Below are positions 24,103 through 34,035 of a stretch of 64,000 bases of DNA, piece after piece. A program made the translations under genes and the position numbers. Positions within the stretch are counted from its first letter, which is position 1, and each line of letters begins with the position of its first letter. The notes below the pieces were generated by a model. It saw nothing but the letters and a program-made list of their open reading frames with translations, did no database searches and was not told the origin of the DNA. This stretch comes from Rhypophila decipiens (lineage: Eukaryota; Ascomycota; Sordariomycetes; Sordariales; Naviculisporaceae), in the NCBI GenBank assembly GCA_033297075.1, contig MU858248.1, positions 1 through 64,000 of the forward strand, given 5' to 3'.

Positions 24103-24678
24103 GACAGCTTGCCATTTCATGTTTGTTTTGCCTTGTTGGCTGTTCGATTTGCATTTTACAGCGTTGCGAGGATAAGAACGGAGGAAATAATGTAATTGTA
24201 ATGAACGGCGTTGCTGTGCATCGCCATAATGGTGGGTAGACCTTTTGTTTAGTTTGTCAAAGTAATGGTACTTTCAGATTTGTGTTCAAAATGCGTTCCA
24301 TCAAAAAGTGCGGAAAGTGGAAGAATCTGTTTTGTCATCGAAGTCTATCGATCAGGAACTTGAGCATTTTGGACCGGTACGATTCACTTTGGAGGTTTTC
24401 CGCCATTCACTTGGGCAGGAGCACATGATGCGATCGGGAGCAAAGCTGCAAGCAAGTGGTCGCTATTTGACTCTTGTCGGGCAAGTCCCACCAGGCTACT
24501 TCCTGCCCACCTTCCACCTTGCCAAGATGTGCGGCATCTCGTGTGATTCATGTTATCCACTTCACAACCCTTCCTTCCCTCCAGGAACTTTAACCCAACA
24601 TAGGCCTCGCGGATGCACATCGAGAACCAAGCCGCGATGCAACTTGCTGATTTTCCCGTGGGGAAAAGCCAGTCCATT
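24103..24678. other. Convergent gap between uge3 and the small secreted protein gene
   Basis: About 580 bp holding the two 3' ends. A polyadenylation-like AATAATG/TAATTGTAATG stretch follows uge3. I see no gene or repeat. Confidence 0.45.
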
Positions 24679-25081
24679 CTAGTAGCACGCCTACTCAACA
24701 TTAGTTGCCCGCTCGCTCAACGCCAAACGGATCATACTCACCCTACGAGATGGAGCTGGGCATCCTCTTTCTGATTTCAGATAACAAGCCTGGGCAGCTG
24801 CGCCTTTACACTCGCACATCTAACAGATGAATGACGGTGAGAATTTTCCCTTGTTGAAGATCCAAAAGTCGACTTACGGCCTTTTTGTTCAGGAAGGAAG
24901 GACATGTGTCTCGAGCACAGATGCATGGCTGACGAAAGTCGGGTCGAACATCATGATCATGTCGCTCTCGACCTCGATGACTGGCTCTCGCCTGAACTTC
25001 GAGTCCAAGGTTGTCGATTCCAGATGATTCTGCCTTCATGGAAACTGCCAACAAAATGATTGCAATGAGTGACCCCTTCAT
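24679..25081 (-). CDS. Small secreted protein with eight cysteines, inside the GAG cluster
   Basis: Three exons: 24878-25081, 24742-24819 and 24679-24690, all in phase 0, giving 97 aa. Intron 1 (58 bp) runs GTAAGT to GTTAG. Intron 2 (51 bp) runs GTGAGT to GAGTAG with an ACTAATG branch. The last exon is only 12 nt and adds the final Cys. The N terminus is a signal peptide (MKGSLIAIILLAVSMKAESS), followed by a basic spacer. The Cys domain is C-x-C-x4-C-x8-C-x-C-x6-C-x6-C-x6-C, containing DTCPSFLNKKAMCECKG. The spacing C.C....C and then C.C.xAAA..C recurs in small secreted proteins of plant- and insect-associated fungi as I recall them; no function is known to me. Its place between uge3 and sph3 suggests possible co-expression with the matrix genes, which is inference. 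Confidence 0.72.
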
Positions 25082-26127
25082 GGTGGATTGTTGAGTATGA
25101 CAGAAGTTATAGACGGTTTAATGAGTCGACATGTGTTCTTGCGATAATTGCGACAGCAAACAATTTACCATCTTGAGAGGCTCTCCTAACCATGTTGAAG
25201 TTCGATATCGGGTCCTACACGTGATCCAAGTCGACAGCATCCAAGCGCTTGTTGAGTCAGGCCCGCCATCGGGTGTCCGGAACGGCGGAATTGTCACGGA
25301 GCACAGCAGCGGGAAAGGATACGAGAATTGATCCATGCGCACATTCTACAGTAGATGAATAGAATGAGGAAGTGGTGTGGGCCTAGATAATAGTAATATA
25401 ACAGAAACACACCCGGTCAACTTGTCGGCATATTATGGGATGATCATCCAGGATCTTGGCAACATTTCCAACAGCGCCAGAAAAGAAAACAAGGTTTTTG
25501 CGCTTGATGGAGATCGTCAATTTGCAACCTTACATGTCCATCCGTCTGCTACCATGACCAAGCAAGCTCGACATTGACCCCTGTGAGCACGACGTCCCGG
25601 GGACACAGCTTGACATTATCGTGATCGAGTTCCCGCTTAGGAATGCACAAGCTAGAAGGTCACAAGTAGCTCCGGGCTTCTCTCTTGACTGCCCGAGAGC
25701 CTGTCTGGGTATTCTTGGATCATACAAATTTTTCGTTGCTAGAATAAATGTCTTGACTGGCTAGAAGAAATACTTTAACTGATTAGAATAAATGCCTTAA
25801 CTATGTCGGATGAATGCCCTAACTACGTCGAATAAATACCTTAACTAGTTCGAATAAATGCCTTGACTGGCTCGAATAAATACTTCTGGTCTGGAAAGTC
25901 AAATTGGACTGGTGCCTGTACATTATGCACTTTCTTCTTTGCCCTCTCAGGTTCCCGTGAGCCTGGATTATGTAAAGATGTTTCCAGTTATCATTGAACT
26001 GATGCCACAATGCACCGTGTAACATTTGTCCATATCTGCTTGGGTGTTCTAACCTCATGTCATCCAGGCACAAGCACTGTTCCTTTCTGAGCTTCACGTC
26101 CTCTTCAGTCATACAACGTAGAGCACA
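25082..26127. other. Upstream region of sph3 with a minisatellite
   Basis: About 1 kb between the divergent starts of the small secreted protein gene and sph3. It holds the 22-bp tandem array (25742-25883). Apart from that I see no gene or clear element. Confidence 0.5.
25742..25883. repeat. 22-bp minisatellite, six units plus a partial
   Basis: Six contiguous 22-bp units start at 25742, 25764, 25786, 25808, 25830 and 25852, and a 10-bp partial unit follows. The consensus begins GAATAAATGCCTTAACT. Units differ mostly by transitions (for example CTTGACTGG versus CTTAACTAG). The array ends about 245 bp before the sph3 start. Confidence 0.9.
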
Positions 26128-27399
26128 ATGCCAAACATCAGTCCAAGCACGACACGCAACGTGCATCATCAACCCAGACCTCCTTTTATTCTCATTCCTC
26201 TATATATTTACCCATCTGAGAATGGAAAAACATGGGCCCCACTGTTCGAAGCTGTCAACAAATACCAGGATATGAGCTTTGTTGTCATAGTAAATCCAAA
26301 TAGCGGACCAGGAAGAGGTCCAAGACCGGACGTGAATTACATCTCCGTAATAGACGCATTGACGACGTTCGATAACGTCACGATTCTGGGCTATGTTTCT
26401 GTCTGTTGGGCCGAAAGAGATATATCAGAAGTTTCCAGGGATATCAGGGCGTATTATCATTGGGAGGAAAGCAATCTTGAATTGATATCACCAGTCAGTG
26501 TGAAATGCTTTTTTGATAAGCAAAACCCCTCCTGCAGCTGTCTCAGCTGCACACTATTTGGCCATCAAACTAACAAACATATCGCCGTCCAGAGCATGAG
26601 AATTGATGGGATTTTCTTTGATGAGGCACCATCCAAAGAAACAGAAGAAACAGTGATATATATGGGCAAGGCAGCAAGTCTTGTTCGAATACTTGCCACT
26701 TCACCTCACCGACCTTGGAACATCACTGCCACTTCACATCACCGACTATGGAACATCAGAAGAGAAACCAACGAAGAAAGACCGAGTTCCATTAGCAACA
26801 GTTCAGTAGTAGATGATCTCTGTACAAATACCGGACGGTGTACCGTCATTTACAACCCGGGCACTCCACCACCCCCAAGGTCTGCATTCTTCGACAGCTC
26901 CTCTCAAGCCGACTATATTGTCCTCTTTGAGCAGACCCTGGAGACCTGGCCCGGCTCCATCAACTTGCCCCAAGAAGTCTCAGCGCCGGTCCCTTCTTCG
27001 ACTTCTTCCTCAACCTCGTCGGAGGTGCATATCAATGTCTCGTCAGATCCAGAGCAGACTCCCGAGAACCACCTTGCGTTTAAGGATCCTGAGAGGACGT
27101 ACATATCTCGCTGCCTGGAATCTCTCTCACCGTCTGAGCGAGCGAAAAGCATCGCCATCGCACACAGCGTCCCGAGTCTTGGTCATCAGCTCACCTTTGC
27201 TGCTCAGGTAGTTGAGTACGGTCTGGCCGGTCATTTTGCGACATCTACAGCGGATTATGCAACGTGGACGAACAACGGGGGGCCTAGATTTCAGGAAAAT
27301 TATGATCCCGGCGCGCATTGGATGGCGTATGTCACTGCGGCAACTGAGTTGGCCAGAGTTCATCTTGCGAAGGCAGGGAAGGCCCCAAATCACGACTAG
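26128..27399 (+). CDS. sph3: Spherulin-4-type glycoside hydrolase (GH135) of the GAG cluster
   Basis: An open frame of 423 aa. The family signature is strong: FILIPLYIYP, then VIVNPNSGPG, DVNYISVIDAL, LGYVSV, the catalytic-site stretch DGIFFDEAPS with its Asp-Glu pair, and VIYNPGTPP. GH135 Sph3 cleaves GAG and is required for GAG production in Aspergillus. A 33-codon Cys-containing segment (26494-26592) just before DGIFFDE is bounded by GTCAGT and CCGTCCAG with an ACTAAC branch point. It is in phase 0, so it may be an in-frame intron; spliced length would be 390 aa. An 11-residue tandem duplication occurs at 26695-26760. A TAG precedes the start by three codons in frame, and no signal peptide or membrane anchor is visible. 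Aspergillus Sph3 is anchored, so an upstream exon may be missing from this model. Confidence 0.88.
   Translation: MPNISPSTTRNVHHQPRPPFILIPLYIYPSENGKTWAPLFEAVNKYQDMSFVVIVNPNSGPGRGPRPDVNYISVIDALTTFDNVTILGYVSVCWAERDISEVSRDIRAYYHWEESNLELISPVSVKCFFDKQNPSCSCLSCTLFGHQTNKHIAVQSMRIDGIFFDEAPSKETEETVIYMGKAASLVRILATSPHRPWNITATSHHRLWNIRRETNEERPSSISNSSVVDDLCTNTGRCTVIYNPGTPPPPRSAFFDSSSQADYIVLFEQTLETWPGSINLPQEVSAPVPSSTSSSTSSEVHINVSSDPEQTPENHLAFKDPERTYISRCLESLSPSERAKSIAIAHSVPSLGHQLTFAAQVVEYGLAGHFATSTADYATWTNNGGPRFQENYDPGAHWMAYVTAATELARVHLAKAGKAPNHD
26695..26760 (+). repeat. 33-bp in-frame tandem duplication within sph3
   Basis: Two 33-bp units (26695-26727 and 26728-26760) encode ATSPHRPWNIT and ATSHHRLWNIR. 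The duplication lies in a variable loop after the catalytic Asp-Glu segment. Confidence 0.85.
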
Positions 27400-27526
27400 A
27401 TTTGTTTATAGGCACGGAAATCTCAGAGAACAATGATGATTCCATTCCTCTCTTTCATAGCACTAGATAGTTCACTGGCAGTTCATATACATGACGAAAC
27501 TCTATATACACCAGCTTCCTTCAAGA

Positions 27527-28507
27527 CTAATCCACAACATTGGTATATGCCCTGGTCCCATCGCAGTACTCGACCCAAGCATCCAATTTGAGTTCCTTCA
27601 TCACAGTGCTGAACCCGGCCATGTCCTTCGCTGTGCACGACCTTTTGGAAGCAGACGCGGCAATGTTCCGACCAGCCCCAGACGGATACTCGATATGAAA
27701 GACGGGCTTTCCAGCCTCTATAAAGGCCGAAAAACTCGCACAGTTGTCTTGCGCCGCACACTGTTCGTTGACTGAGAACTGGACAATGTCCAGCACGTCG
27801 GGGATCAAATCAGGGGCGTTCTTGAGACCAATCGCCATATTCTTGGCCTTGGCCTTGTCCGCCAAGAATTTGAGATAGTCGACTGCTTCGTCGGTGGTGA
27901 TATCCAATCCGTTGTCGTTCAAATAGCCGTCCATGTTGTCCGGGTCGATGGCGTCACATCCAAGGAGGGCGGCGAGGTCGATCCGGTCGGACATGATCCC
28001 TCGGACGTGCGGACTTGTAATGTTGAGCCATTTCTCGTCCTCCCAGCCGTCGAGGACATTTCCCATGTCGGAGTCCTGAAATTTGTCCGAGTCTCGTCGG
28101 AAAGGCTCATATGAGCCGGCGCTGAAGTAGCATATTACTTTCTTGTCGAGCTTGTGGAGATCGTGGATGATGGTGGTATTTAGGTGCACGAACATATCAA
28201 TGTCAAAGACTTCAACGTCGGGCGTGATGCTGGGATTGGTATGGTTGATGGAGAGTTCTTGGCTGAGGATGATTTGCCATGATGTGTTGACGGCTGGTTG
28301 CCATGTTGCTGATGCGGTAGGATGAGGAGGATTTGGGCTTTGCGAGTCGCTGCCGTTGTGATTCAAGCCGAATCCGAGACCAAGACCCAAAGCGACGCCG
28401 ATGGTGAGGGTGACTAGTATGCCGACGAGAGTGAGTGCGGTGCGGCGTGAGACGTCAACGATCTTTGCTCCCCCGGCAGTCCCTTCGTCTCCTGATGAGA
28501 CAGCCAT
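27527..28507 (-). CDS. ega3: Membrane-anchored GH114 endo-alpha-1,4-galactosaminidase
   Basis: Single exon, 326 aa. A short cytoplasmic N terminus is followed by a signal anchor (TALTLVGILVTLTIGVALGLG, residues 24-44) and then an extracellular GH114 TIM barrel. Barrel landmarks are WQIILSQEL, VEVFDIDMFVHL, KKVICYFSAGSYEPFR, GCDAIDPDNMDGYL with the likely acidic catalytic residues at strand ends, and FSVNEQCA carrying a Glu. Ega3 cleaves alpha-1,4-linked galactosamine in deacetylated GAG. The anchor fits a role at the plasma membrane, where it may protect the cell from its own cationic polymer; this role is inference from published Aspergillus work. Its 3' end faces sph3 at 127 bp, and its start is divergent from agd3 across 1.1 kb. 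Confidence 0.93.
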   Translation of the reverse strand: MAVSSGDEGTAGGAKIVDVSRRTALTLVGILVTLTIGVALGLGLGFGLNHNGSDSQSPNPPHPTASATWQPAVNTSWQIILSQELSINHTNPSITPDVEVFDIDMFVHLNTTIIHDLHKLDKKVICYFSAGSYEPFRRDSDKFQDSDMGNVLDGWEDEKWLNITSPHVRGIMSDRIDLAALLGCDAIDPDNMDGYLNDNGLDITTDEAVDYLKFLADKAKAKNMAIGLKNAPDLIPDVLDIVQFSVNEQCAAQDNCASFSAFIEAGKPVFHIEYPSGAGRNIAASASKRSCTAKDMAGFSTVMKELKLDAWVEYCDGTRAYTNVVD

Positions 28508-29632
28508 GTCAGGTGATGCGCCGCTGTCCAGATTTCGGGAGTGTCAAGGGCGGTTGAAAGCAGGTTGGCTCATTAACATGAGGAAGTGCCCGCGACGAGA
28601 ACGGTCGGGATGTTGTGGATCCCGAGGAGGTTGTCCGAAGCGGCCTCTTCCCGTGCCCTTTTCGGTGTGGCGTAGATCTTTGCCGCAGAAACACTTCGCG
28701 TCAGTCGGAGTTCGGATGGCACCTGTGCAGTGAAATGAAATCTGGAGGTGACACAGCGTCACTGGATTGCCTAGTGCCAGGAACACGCTGGAGGCATGTT
28801 GTGTCGCCGTTGGGGAAATGGAGAATACGAGGTCGGAGACTGAAAGTTCTGAAGGGAGAAAGAAAGCGGTCAAAGGAAACCAGAAAAACAAACCTCAGCT
28901 GAAAACTGAGGCCCAATCGCATGATCGTCCACAGTATGTTCTGCACTGGGGCGCGGTAATCCCCCAATAAGGGGAAAGGGTGTGACCCCGGGCCGGATAA
29001 TCAACAGCATTGGCCCAGTAATATTTGATATCCAGCTTAGTAATCCGGCCCGGTTATTTTTAGGACACTGCATACAGTGCGGTACGTACTGTATTGTACT
29101 TTTCTTTCCGAGACATGCTGGAAAACCCTTACCCAACACCAATTCCGAACCCACTGTAGCATCGTCACTCGAAATCTAACGGGCCGAGATTCTTTCAAAT
29201 ACGACAGAGAGGCTACCACGTCGTTCTCTTGTTAATGTTTCGGGAGAAATGCCCAACGAAATTCTGTCATGGTCACCAAGACCGGGTTTGATTATGTTGC
29301 ACTTATTTACGACCAAGCGAACACAACATCTGCCCGATACCAATAGTTCTCAGGGACTGCCAAAGTCAACACGGACCCATGTACAGCAGACGACAACATG
29401 ATGCCCGTGTCCGCATGGCCAAAGATATAGCCATGGAGTTCTCCAGCAATGACAACTCCACCATTCCTGTCGACCTCTCGGTTTCCTTGCACTTTATTTC
29501 GGCAACGTTACACCGTAATCGTCTCCTGCTGTCCTCGCCACCCGTCTGAGACTCTGCTAGGCTTACAAGCTACTCGGACCTCGATGCTGCCTTAGCTTGG
29601 CCACATCAGTCTTGGCAACATCCTCCAAGGCC
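28508..29632. promoter_or_regulatory. Shared divergent promoter region of ega3 and agd3
   Basis: About 1.1 kb between the two start codons. It contains an 11-bp inverted repeat, CCGGGCCGGAT at 28988-28998 and its complement at 29043-29053, spaced by 44 bp. Its CGG/CCG triplets are of the kind Zn2Cys6 factors bind. No convincing gene is present. Confidence 0.4.
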
Positions 29633-32186
29633 ATGTTCCTGCCTACCCTTACTTGGCTTCTCGTAGCCCTGTATGCGAGTCTCACCGCTGCGGCCATCTC
29701 CGTGTCCAGTACCATCCTCGTGTTTGCCCGCGATGCTGTCTCGGCCAACTCGGCGACTTCGGGGCTCCAGGGCTACGGAATTCCCTACCAAGTCGTCATC
29801 GTACCTCAAGCCGGCATCGCTCTTCCGGCTTTGACCGCATCGGGATCAAGCGGGAACTACGGCGGGATCATCGTCCTAAGTGAGGTCGCATACGAGTACC
29901 CGACAGGCTGGGCGAGTGCCATCACTGCAGACCAGTGGCAGACCATCTACAGCTATCAAGTTGCCTATGGGATCCGGCTGGTACGACTGGACGCGTTCCC
30001 GAGCACGGACTTGGGTAGGTACATGACCTCGGACTTGATGGGAGATGCTTTGACAGGATTAACATTGCCCGACAGGTGTGACCACAGCTATAGCAGGCGC
30101 AGGATGCTGTAATGCCGGAGTTGAGCAGCTCGTCGGCATCAACGACACATCAGCTTTTCCGACTGTCAACATCAAGACGTAAGTCAATACGAGCCAAGTC
30201 AACCCGGAAACCCACTAACACGGTTGTCACACAGCGGACGCGGAGTCAGCACCCAGGGCCTGTGGCATTTCCCGGCCGTCGTCATCAATTCCAGCATTGC
30301 GCAGCCTATTGCCGTCTTTGGCGGTGACTCGTCCGGAACCTTTACGACACCGACAACTGCAGCTATCATTAACAATTTCCCCGGCGGTCGACAGCAGATG
30401 GTATGGTTCATCGGCTTCGCAACTGACTGGTCGCAGGCTTCCAACTATCTGCAGCATGCCTACATCCACTGGATGACAAGAGGGTTGTGTAAGTCTCGTA
30501 TCCCAAAATACACACCCTTCTTTGCTGCATGACTAACAAACATCATGTGTGACAGTTGTGGGCAACCGCAAGATCTATCTCGGGACGCAGGTAGACGACA
30601 TGCACCTCGAGACGGAACTCTACCTGCCGGTCAATACCTCGTTCCGCATCCGCACAAGCGACTTGGAGGCCCACAAAACATGGCAGAGCGAGATCAACAC
30701 GCGCTTGCCACCCGGATCGGATTACTTTCTCGACATTGGCCACAATGGGAACGGGGACATTATCGCTGCCACAGCCAATCCCGGGAGCGAAGGGGTATGC
30801 GTGCCCGACTATGCAGTGTACTACGACTTACCGTCGCCCTTGCCGCCTCTCGAGTTCCAAAAGCCCCTTGGCACAGGCACCGATCTCTGGCCCGAGGAGT
30901 TTGAACAATACCCCTGGAGCTATGAGTGCGCTGTGCTAGACGATATTGTCACCTGGTTCAGCAATAATCGGGATGTCTTCGCTTCGGTGTCACACACGTT
31001 TACGCATGAGGTGCTGAATAATGCTACCTATCATGATGCGAGTCGGGAGATTTACTTCAACATTGCTTGGCTACAGCAGATGGGACTGTCGAGTAGTCCT
31101 CGGTTCTCGCCGCGTGGATTGATACCGCCTGGTATTACGGGGGTGAGAAACGGGGATGCTATTCGGGCCTGGTTGGACAATGGGATTGAGTACGTCGTGG
31201 GGGATAATACAAGGCCGACTTTGAGGAATCAGGTGAGTAATCTTCCTTTAGCATAGCCTCGTGGAATGAGTGGCTGACGTTGGTCAACCTTGGTAGGTCA
31301 ACTCGTTCTGGCCGTTGATCAGCACGCTCGAGATGAACGGCTATGCAGGGCTCACGATAGTTCCTCGCTGGGGTAAGGCTGCCGAACTCTGTCTTGTTGT
31401 TGTAACCTTGTACTGACTTGAGATTCTTAGCAACGACAATGTACTACAACTGCTTCTCTCAGCAATGCACACTGCAGGAGTGGATCGCTACATCTGGAGG
31501 CAGCGGAGACTTTTCGACTCTCCTCGATGATGCCAGACGGGTGAATACTCGCTATTTGCTGGGATTGCATCATGATCCGTAAGCACCTCCACACCTCAAC
31601 AACGATGGAATTTATGGCTAACAACAAGGTTTCAGCTTCATGTTTCACCAAGCCAACATGCGCACTGGCGACGTTGATGTTATTTATGTTGGGGATCAAG
31701 GAGGACCGCTGTCGCTGTTGCAGATCTGGGTGGAGACTGTCACCCAAGAGATGAGCAGGCTGTAAGTCACCTCGACATATTTCATTGCCGGCCTCGGATC
31801 AGTAGCTAACCTGTGAAGAACCAACTGGCCAATCCTTACACTCAAGCACGACGATATCGCCACCGCCTTTTTGAACAGGATGACCCTAGAGTGAGTATCC
31901 CCTTCTCCAATATCAGCTTGAACATGTTAGTTAACAACGCCACAGTAACTGCTACCCAAACCTGATATACAACTACTCGGAGGACGGCAGGTTCATTGTC
32001 AGCGTGACACTCACCACAGGCACGGGCAACTCTTGCGACGTACCTATCCCGGTTACGGTGCCGGGAACGGCTAGCTCGGACGGGTTGACCAACCTTGACA
32101 AGGTGGGATCCGAGCCTGCCATCTACTGGAGTACTCTGTCTGGGTCACCTGTCACTTTGACCTTGTCGTCACCTGTGGCGGTCTGA
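29633..32186 (+). CDS. agd3: Secreted galactosaminogalactan deacetylase (CE18)
   Basis: Nine exons: 29633-30014, 30076-30178, 30235-30488, 30556-31232, 31297-31372, 31431-31578, 31636-31761, 31819-31890 and 31946-32186. All phases agree and give 692 aa. A signal peptide (MFLPTLTWLLVALYASLTAAA) leads to a carbohydrate-binding N-terminal region (CBM87-like by position). The deacetylase barrel follows, with FASVSHTFTHEVLNN, LGLHHDPFMFHQANMR and LKHDDIATAF, whose His/Asp residues are candidates for the metal site. The end is a beta-rich tail. Agd3 removes N-acetyl groups from GalNAc outside the cell and makes GAG adhesive. The protein ends at TLSSPVAV, with no Ser-rich extension or GPI signal visible. 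Gene identity is supported by motif order and by all four other cluster members being adjacent. Confidence 0.92.
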
Positions 32187-32621
32187 TGCTGTTACATAAA
32201 ATAGGGTGGGGATGGAGTGGGATGCTGGGTGACGGAGCGACGGTGTGAGGGTGTACTATTAGTCTCGAACCTTGCAATTTGGTAATCACATGTAGTGTTT
32301 CTCACGATAATCGTCAATTCCAGAGATCCTTCGCCGCTCTCCCACTAAAGGACCTCTGCGAAAACTGCCCGAGCTCCCAAAAAGCAAACTAGAAGGTCTG
32401 GGTGCCTCTGTCAACACGGCTATCCCGCATGAACCAAGAAATGCCCTAACTGAGACTTTGAATCGCGGTATTGGAAGCTAGCGCCCAAGCGAACCTGCAT
32501 CACCATTTCCATTCATAGTCTTTGAAACCCAACTCTGGAAGGCAAGACTGACTTGGTCCCGACCAAAGAGCCCGTCTGTTGACCAGAAAGACCCCTTGCT
32601 TCCATGAAACGGCCAAGTGCC
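32187..32621. other. Convergent gap agd3 / DUF1295 gene
   Basis: 435 bp holding two 3' UTRs. I see no gene or repeat. Confidence 0.45.
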
Positions 32622-34035
32622 CTAAAACAACTTGGGAAACAACAAGCCCGCGCTCTCCTTCCAAGCGTTGTAATCCTCCCGTCCGCCATAAAGCCGATCA
32701 TACTTCCTGCGACTAAGCGGGACACCGCTCAACCGGAGGAGGGTGTAGGCCGTGAAGATTGGCGCCAAGCCAGGAATCAAGATGGCTTTCAGGTATCCAC
32801 CCGGTGTGCTATTCCAGCCCAAGGCAGATTGAACAGGCTGTCGGATGAGGATCCCCGAAGCAAAGATTGCGAGGCCGCTGTTGAGGAGGATATCGCCTAG
32901 GTAGTTTGGGTACTGACTATTTGCGCAAGCATCGACAGAGGTTAGCGCTGAGTTGATAATGTACAAGATATTGGCTAGGAAAAGAGCAAGGAGATGGACT
33001 AGACTGGTAGCACCACGACCTCCGAGGAAGAAAGAAAAAAACACAAAGACAGAAATGCAATAAAAAGACAGGAGACGACGATATGCGAGAAGGCATGAAC
33101 TGACCTCTTTGCCCAGAGACCACGCGTGATGAAGTCCTCATTATGGATGCCCTTCGCCTTCTGAGCCCACCATCTGTTCTTTTGGTAATCTGCCAGTGTC
33201 TCGAGGATAAAGCCTGAGAGGAAGACGATTAGGCCGAGCTTGTCTGTCATTGTCGATTTTGCCTCGGGTGTATCCTCCTCAGGCTTTCCCTTTGGCTTTG
33301 TCGCAACCTCCTTGCCCTTCTTCGACGGGGATTTGCGGGAGATGGCATTGAGCGCCTCGGTAGGAACCGAGTTGACAGCGATAGCAGGCATTGAGCAGAG
33401 AAGCACCCAAATGGATTGGGCAAACCAGAAGATGGCGAATCGAACGGGCATATGTTTTGTGCGAGTGAATCGAGAGTCGTGGCCTTTCTTGAGGGCACGG
33501 ATGAAGAGGTAGCTTGACACTGCGCACAAACGCACGGTTAGTCCAAGATCTGAACAAACTGGGGAGTTGATAGACGAAAGGACAGAAAGAACGTACATCT
33601 GAAAGCCCACATGACCGTTCCCCCGGTAACAGCGAGTTGTCTCCGGTTCCAATCCTTGAGACTCAGTCCTTTGAGCAGGTCCTTGACGGTGATGGGACGT
33701 GACTCGGAAACAGGTACATCAACCTGCGCAGCCTCGGACTCGGCCTGCGCCAGGCGACGTCTCAGAACTGGAACCAAGAAAGCCGTCGCGAGCGTGACAT
33801 AGTATCCCACTCCACCGCCGAGGTCATATGCCAGCTCGGTTTGATTCAGGATGCTGGGAATGCCGAAGAGGACTTGGACGGCTAAGCTGGCCGAGGCTGC
33901 AGGGAGGAGGGTTGATATGAAGCTTCCTGGAAGCTTGGGGACGACATTGGGACTGGCTGTGGTACTGTTGGAGACGTGATTCGGAGAACGGGTGAAGTCT
34001 GTTATGTGCAGGGAGGACTGGAGGAGGCCGGGCAT
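32622..34035 (-). CDS. DUF1295 / steroid-5-alpha-reductase-like membrane protein
   Basis: Three exons, 33597-34035, 33105-33519 and 32622-32916, giving 382 aa with matching phases (1, then 2). Intron 1 uses a GTACGT donor. The long intron 2 (188 bp) uses GTCAGT and ends TGCGCAAATAG. The protein has about seven hydrophobic segments. The C-terminal half carries the DUF1295 signature across intron 2: GIHNEDFITRGLWAK|SQYPNYLGDILLNSG, followed by PLSRRKYDRLYGGREDY..W. This motif is shared with 3-oxo-5-alpha-steroid 4-dehydrogenases and isoprenylcysteine methyltransferases and binds NADPH or SAM in those enzymes. A Lys/Glu-rich loop near residues 215-245 is probably cytoplasmic. The substrate is unknown. 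It is the first gene beyond agd3, and I see no reason to count it in the GAG cluster. Confidence 0.82.

Noticed and set aside
25742..25883. CRISPR-like array
   Set aside because: Units are contiguous 22-bp tandem repeats with no spacers, and the genome is eukaryotic.
12038..32186. Secondary-metabolite gene cluster
   Set aside because: No polyketide synthase, NRPS, terpene cyclase or similar core enzyme is present; the genes fit exopolysaccharide production.
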